Assembly (NCBI GenBank): GCA_903822545.1
Contig: CAIJPN010000002.1
Location: 1 to 64,000, forward strand
DNA length: 64,000 nucleotides
Direction: 5' to 3'
DNA from: an uncultured Anaerolineae bacterium
GTDB lineage: Bacteria > Chloroflexota > Anaerolineae > Anaerolineales > Villigracilaceae
Program-made: the position numbers and the translations under genes
The notes under the pieces: generated by a model
Seen by the model: only the letters and a program-made list of their open reading frames with translations
Told to the model about the DNA's origin: nothing
Database searches by the model: none
Part shown: in pieces, positions 60,956-64,000 of the stretch
Layout: every line of letters begins with the position of its first letter
How positions within the stretch are numbered: the stretch's first letter is position 1

Positions 60956-62188
60956 TTAGATTGCTCGCCCAAGTTTCTCGCCAAACTCAGCCGGGTTGCT
61001 GGTCTCGATGCTCAGGTCTTTGGCTTTGTGGAATTTCATAAAATCGCGCAGCGCGGCGGCCACATCGTCTACCAGTTCTTCGTCAGGCGCAACCCCTGGC
61101 TCGAGATGCAGGTTGCGCAGGCGCAGCAGGCCGGTTTTGCGTTCCATCTTGGGGTCGAGTCGCCCTACCAGCCGGTCTTTGTGCAAGATCGGCATCAGGT
61201 AATAGCCATAGATGCGCTTGGGCGGGGGCACATACAGCTCAATCACATGCTGGAAGCCGAAAATCGCCTCGTCGCGGTCTTGCGCCCACCAGAAACTATC
61301 CCACGGGTTCAGGAAAGTTGTGCGCTGCGGGCGGATCTCGCCGCTGGCGGCTTTTTCCAGCAGCGGCAGGTTGTCGCGGTGGATGACGAGCGTCTGCGGC
61401 CCGGTCACGGTCTCCCCGGAAATTTCCACCAGCGCCCCGGTCTTGATCAACTCTGCCACAATCGGGCGGCTGGATGTGATTTTCATCCAACTGTAATCGC
61501 CGGGGTTGCGGTGCAGCCCCACGCCAAGGGCCTGCGCGCCAAACTCCACCCAATGGCGGTCACGCTCGGCGGCTGTCGGCTCGGATGTATCCACATGCTC
61601 AGGCAGCACGCGCCCGGTCAGGTTGTAAACGCGCTGGAACTTCTCGCGCCGGTCAATCATCAGCTCGCCGTAGGCGTAGGCGTATTCCAGCGCCACTTTG
61701 GCGGGTTTCCAATCCCACCAACTGCTGCGTTCGCGTTTGGGATGCTCAAAATCGCTCACACGCAGCCCGCCCTCGGCGCGAATCCGTTCGATGACGGCAG
61801 TCACCATCTCGCGGTTGCCGGGGTCGTCAATCCATTGGGCGTACCAGTTGTGGCCGCGCTCGCGGATTTTGCGCTGGCGCGGCATCTGGTAGCGATACTC
61901 GTGGATGGGGATGTAACAGGCGGCGTGGAACCAATCTTCAAAGAGTTTGCGCTCTTTTGAGAACAAATCATCAAATATGGAAATGGGATAGTTTCCGTGC
62001 CTCGACCAGATTGCCAGGTAATGGGCACGGTGCACCATCTGGAGCGTGTCAATTTGAACCGCCCCGAGCTTGGCTACCGTTTCGTAAACGGAATCCAGGC
62101 TGGGAGCGGGTTCATTCCCGTTGGCTGTATCCAGTTTTTGGGTATGCAGCGCCAGGGCGCGGAGGGCATGATTCGGGTAGAGAGTCAT
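60956..62188 (-). CDS. YcaQ-like DNA glycosylase (HTH_42 family)
   Basis: 410 aa from the ATG at 62188; the longer open frame before it lies in element B and lacks a start context. The winged-helix YcaQ/AlkX family unhooks DNA interstrand crosslinks. The catalytic QxD motif is present as Q45-I-D47 (GAVQIDTLQMVHRAH). Other conserved parts are HACYIPIHEYRY, WWDWKPAK and YNLTGRVLPEHV. The esterase remnant follows in the same direction; element B lies between this gene and the EamA transporter. Confidence 0.88.
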   Translation of the reverse strand: MTLYPNHALRALALHTQKLDTANGNEPAPSLDSVYETVAKLGAVQIDTLQMVHRAHYLAIWSRHGNYPISIFDDLFSKERKLFEDWFHAACYIPIHEYRYQMPRQRKIRERGHNWYAQWIDDPGNREMVTAVIERIRAEGGLRVSDFEHPKRERSSWWDWKPAKVALEYAYAYGELMIDRREKFQRVYNLTGRVLPEHVDTSEPTAAERDRHWVEFGAQALGVGLHRNPGDYSWMKITSSRPIVAELIKTGALVEISGETVTGPQTLVIHRDNLPLLEKAASGEIRPQRTTFLNPWDSFWWAQDRDEAIFGFQHVIELYVPPPKRIYGYYLMPILHKDRLVGRLDPKMERKTGLLRLRNLHLEPGVAPDEELVDDVAAALRDFMKFHKAKDLSIETSNPAEFGEKLGRAI

Positions 62189-62219
62189 AAATGAATGGAT
62201 ATTGATACTTGTTGGTGGG

Positions 62220-62280
62220 GTAGGGGCGACTCGTCTGGGCATCACAGAACGCGTTTTTACACAGGGCGGGTTGCCCCTAG
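62220..62280. repeat. Inverted-repeat element B (MITE-like)
   Basis: A 60-nt relative of element A: the left end GTAGGGGCGA (62220-62229) and the right end TTGCCCCTA (62271-62279) are inverted with one mismatch. It fills most of the 94-nt gap between the EamA and YcaQ-like genes and ends 3 nt before the EamA stop codon. Confidence 0.65.
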
Positions 62281-62282
62281 TG

Positions 62283-63179
62283 TTAATGCAAAAACAACAA
62301 CGCCACACCGCCAATCGCCACCAGAGTCCCTGCCACCGATTGCCAGTTGAGCTTTTCCCTGTAGAAAAAGTAGCTGATGGGCAGCATGATGACCGGCGGC
62401 AGGGCCATGATGGTGCTGGCCACGCCCACTTCGGCGTGCTGGACGGCCAGAAGCGAGGCCGAAACGCCCATCACCGGGCCGAAAAACGCCCCGAAGATGG
62501 CCCAGTTTAGCCCAAGTGGGTTCTCGCGGATGGTTTGTACCGTCTTCGCGGCTTGCCCCTGGAATGCGGCCACAAGCCACAATGCCGAAACAGCCGCGAT
62601 CATGCGGATGAGCGTGCCAGCAAATGGCGAGAAGTCGCCGCCCATGCCTTGTTTGGAGAGTACCAATCCGGCGGCCTGCCCGAGCGCGGCCAGGATGCCA
62701 AACAGCACGCCGCGTTTGAGATCGTGATCTGTCTGCGAGTCATCGGTGGGGCGGGCGGCCACCACCCATGAGATGCCCGCCAGGGTGACGATCATGCCGC
62801 TGAGTTGCAGCAGCGTCAGGGTTTCGCGGAACAAGACCCAGGCGATGGCTGAGCCGAAGACCGGGGCCAGGCTCAGGAGCAGTAATCCCAGCCGTGGGCC
62901 GATGTGTTTGTAGGATGCGAAGAGAAAAGCGTCGCCCAGCGCCAGCCCGATCAACCCGGAAATGGTCAACCAGCCCCAGCGGTCGAGACCGGCATCCCAG
63001 GGGATGGGTTTGCCATAAAGCACGGTGTTGATGGCGATCAGCGCTACCATTGCCAGCACCACGCGCAGCCGGTTGGTGACCTGTGACCCCAGCCGGTTGG
63101 TGGAATTGCTGAAACCGACCGCGCTTAAGGCCCAGCAAAAGGATGTGAACAAGGCTGCAAACTCACCGAGAAATTTCAT
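62283..63179 (-). CDS. EamA/DMT-family transporter
   Basis: 298 aa from the ATG at 63179, which follows AGGAG; the longer open frame covers a hairpin. Ten predicted helices in two EamA halves (about 5-140 and 150-290), as in the drug/metabolite transporter superfamily (RhaT/YdcZ-like exporters of amino acids and other metabolites). The substrate is unknown. It is closely bounded by palindromic elements on both sides (63207-63239 and element B). Confidence 0.9.
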   Translation of the reverse strand: MKFLGEFAALFTSFCWALSAVGFSNSTNRLGSQVTNRLRVVLAMVALIAINTVLYGKPIPWDAGLDRWGWLTISGLIGLALGDAFLFASYKHIGPRLGLLLLSLAPVFGSAIAWVLFRETLTLLQLSGMIVTLAGISWVVAARPTDDSQTDHDLKRGVLFGILAALGQAAGLVLSKQGMGGDFSPFAGTLIRMIAAVSALWLVAAFQGQAAKTVQTIRENPLGLNWAIFGAFFGPVMGVSASLLAVQHAEVGVASTIMALPPVIMLPISYFFYREKLNWQSVAGTLVAIGGVALLFLH

Positions 63180-63206
63180 GTCGCTCCTGAAAAAATGCCT
63201 TCGCAT

Positions 63207-63239
63207 TCTGTGGGGCGGATTAGCAATCCGCCCCACAGA
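63207..63239. repeat. Perfect 15-bp hairpin
   Basis: TCTGTGGGGCGGATT (63207-63221) pairs with 63225-63239 around an AGC loop. It lies 28 nt before the EamA start, between two parallel genes, with no T-run. It looks like a palindromic intergenic repeat. Confidence 0.6.
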
Positions 63240-63305
63240 TCTGACGGGAAAATTTTGGCGAAGGGAATTGGAAAATGAACGGTTAACGCTTGCCTGCAAA
63301 AGTTG

Positions 63306-64000
63306 TTATGAAGATACAGGGAAAGGCTTATTGTCCAGCAGCCCGCTGATATTTTCCAGCACCAGGGTGGGATGCAGGCCGCTTTGGGCCAGTTTTTCGC
63401 GGGTGGCGTCGCCGGTTAGCACCAGGCAGGTGGACATCCCGGCGTCGATGCCCATCTGGATGTCGGTTTCGAGCCGGTCGCCGACCATGATGCACTCTTC
63501 CGGCGGCAGGTTGAGCAGCGAAAGGATCATCTCGATCATGATGGGAGATGGTTTGCCGACGATAGGCTCACATTTGACTTCGGTGCAGGCTTCGATGGCG
63601 GCGATGATGGCGGCACAATCGGGTTCGCCGCCGCCGGGGGTGGGGCAGTAACGATCCGGGTTGGTGGCTACCAGCCGCGCACCGGCCCGGATGGCGTCGA
63701 AGGCCACTTGCAGCTTGTGATAATCGAAGGCGCGATCAAATGACGCCACGACAATATCAATTTTCCTGGGCACTTCGGATGCAGGCCTGTCAGGGTATAG
63801 CTGGAATCCTGCCGCACGCAATTCCGCCTGGATCGGCGCTTCACCGATGACAAACAGGTGCGCGCCCGGCGCATTGCGCAAAAGCCATTGGGTCATAACA
63901 AACGACGAGTTGACGATGTCTTCCAGCGGGGTGGGGATGCCCATCGCGCCGAGTTTTGCGGCATATTGTTCGCGGGTTTTGGTGGGGTTGTTGGACAGGA
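63306..64000 (-). CDS. HAD-IIA family phosphatase (NagD/PGP-like), partial
   Basis: At least 230 aa; the N-terminus lies beyond the window edge, as the frame continues to base 64000 with the typical LSNNPTKTREQY before the ATG at 63944. It has the HAD-IIA cap region, KPSPIMIEMIL (Lys motif) and MVGDRLETDIQMG (motif IV Asp). The nucleophile Asp motif I lies outside the window. Members dephosphorylate nucleotides or small sugar phosphates such as phosphoglycolate. The gap before EamA is 126 nt and holds the 63207-63239 hairpin. Confidence 0.88.
   Translation of the reverse strand, partial: LSNNPTKTREQYAAKLGAMGIPTPLEDIVNSSFVMTQWLLRNAPGAHLFVIGEAPIQAELRAAGFQLYPDRPASEVPRKIDIVVASFDRAFDYHKLQVAFDAIRAGARLVATNPDRYCPTPGGGEPDCAAIIAAIEACTEVKCEPIVGKPSPIMIEMILSLLNLPPEECIMVGDRLETDIQMGIDAGMSTCLVLTGDATREKLAQSGLHPTLVLENISGLLDNKPFPVSS

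Noticed and set aside
60881-61960. 359-aa plus-strand frame opposite the YcaQ-like gene
   Set aside because: Antisense shadow; the minus-strand frame has conserved motifs including QxD.

Overview
The window looks like a chromosomal segment of a free-living bacterium, most plausibly a member of the Chloroflexota (Anaerolineae-like), probably from an environmental genome. This placement is an inference from gene content and style: a very high density of GAF/PAS sensory proteins and hybrid kinases, DUF4349 and lamin-tail lipoproteins, a bacterial DUF166 protein, and many short GC-rich inverted repeats between genes. No rRNA, tRNA, CRISPR array, phage or transposase was recognised. The right edge cuts a HAD-family phosphatase gene.

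Layout. 1-6.3 kb: two paralogous exported proteins, a membrane-anchored surface protein and a 7TM histidine kinase/LuxR-type regulator pair, all on the plus strand. 6.6-11.3 kb: cysS, a DUF3592 membrane protein, a methyltransferase, a small basic protein and, convergently, a UbiB-family kinase. 11.5-20.2 kb: two very large hybrid histidine kinases. 20.6-21.8 kb: a MoeZ-like ThiF-rhodanese protein. 21.9-38.0 kb: a long minus-strand sensory operon (below). 38.2-41.0 kb: lutA and a fused lutB-lutC. 41.1-42.9 kb: receiver plus GNAT acetyltransferase, and a PilZ protein. 43.2-44.7 kb: DUF166 protein and membrane-anchored cyclophilin. 44.8-50.6 kb: a corrinoid methyltransferase and ECF-transporter operon. 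50.8-53.2 kb: AhpD-like protein, isochorismatase-like hydrolase, M48 protease. 53.3-64 kb: a (GNN)n-repeat exported protein, rsmG, DUF4349 lipoprotein, metallophosphoesterase, coaBC, a lamin-tail lipoprotein pair, a Nudix hydrolase, an esterase pseudogene, a YcaQ-like DNA glycosylase, an EamA transporter and the partial phosphatase.

The two most novel-looking systems. (1) 38.0-21.9 kb, minus strand: a GAF sensor, a NitT/TauT-like solute-binding lipoprotein with no transporter, three membrane receptors that have HAMP and GAF domains but no kinase, one soluble histidine kinase, a threonine-synthase-like PLP enzyme fused to a receiver domain, a stand-alone receiver, and a second threonine-synthase-like enzyme. 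From the binding protein onward the gaps are 3-86 nt. The order reads as ligand capture, membrane receptors, kinase, phospho-controlled PLP enzyme, so the output may be enzymatic rather than transcriptional. (2) 50.6-44.8 kb, minus strand: a corrinoid protein and an MtmB-family (monomethylamine-type) methyltransferase with an ordinary Arg codon where methanogen MtmB has pyrrolysine, followed by an ECF transporter of YkoEDC layout and a PF13769-like small protein whose start overlaps the transporter gene. A good sigma70-type promoter precedes this operon. It may import and demethylate an unknown methylated compound.

All functional names come from motif reading and remembered family features; no searches were run.
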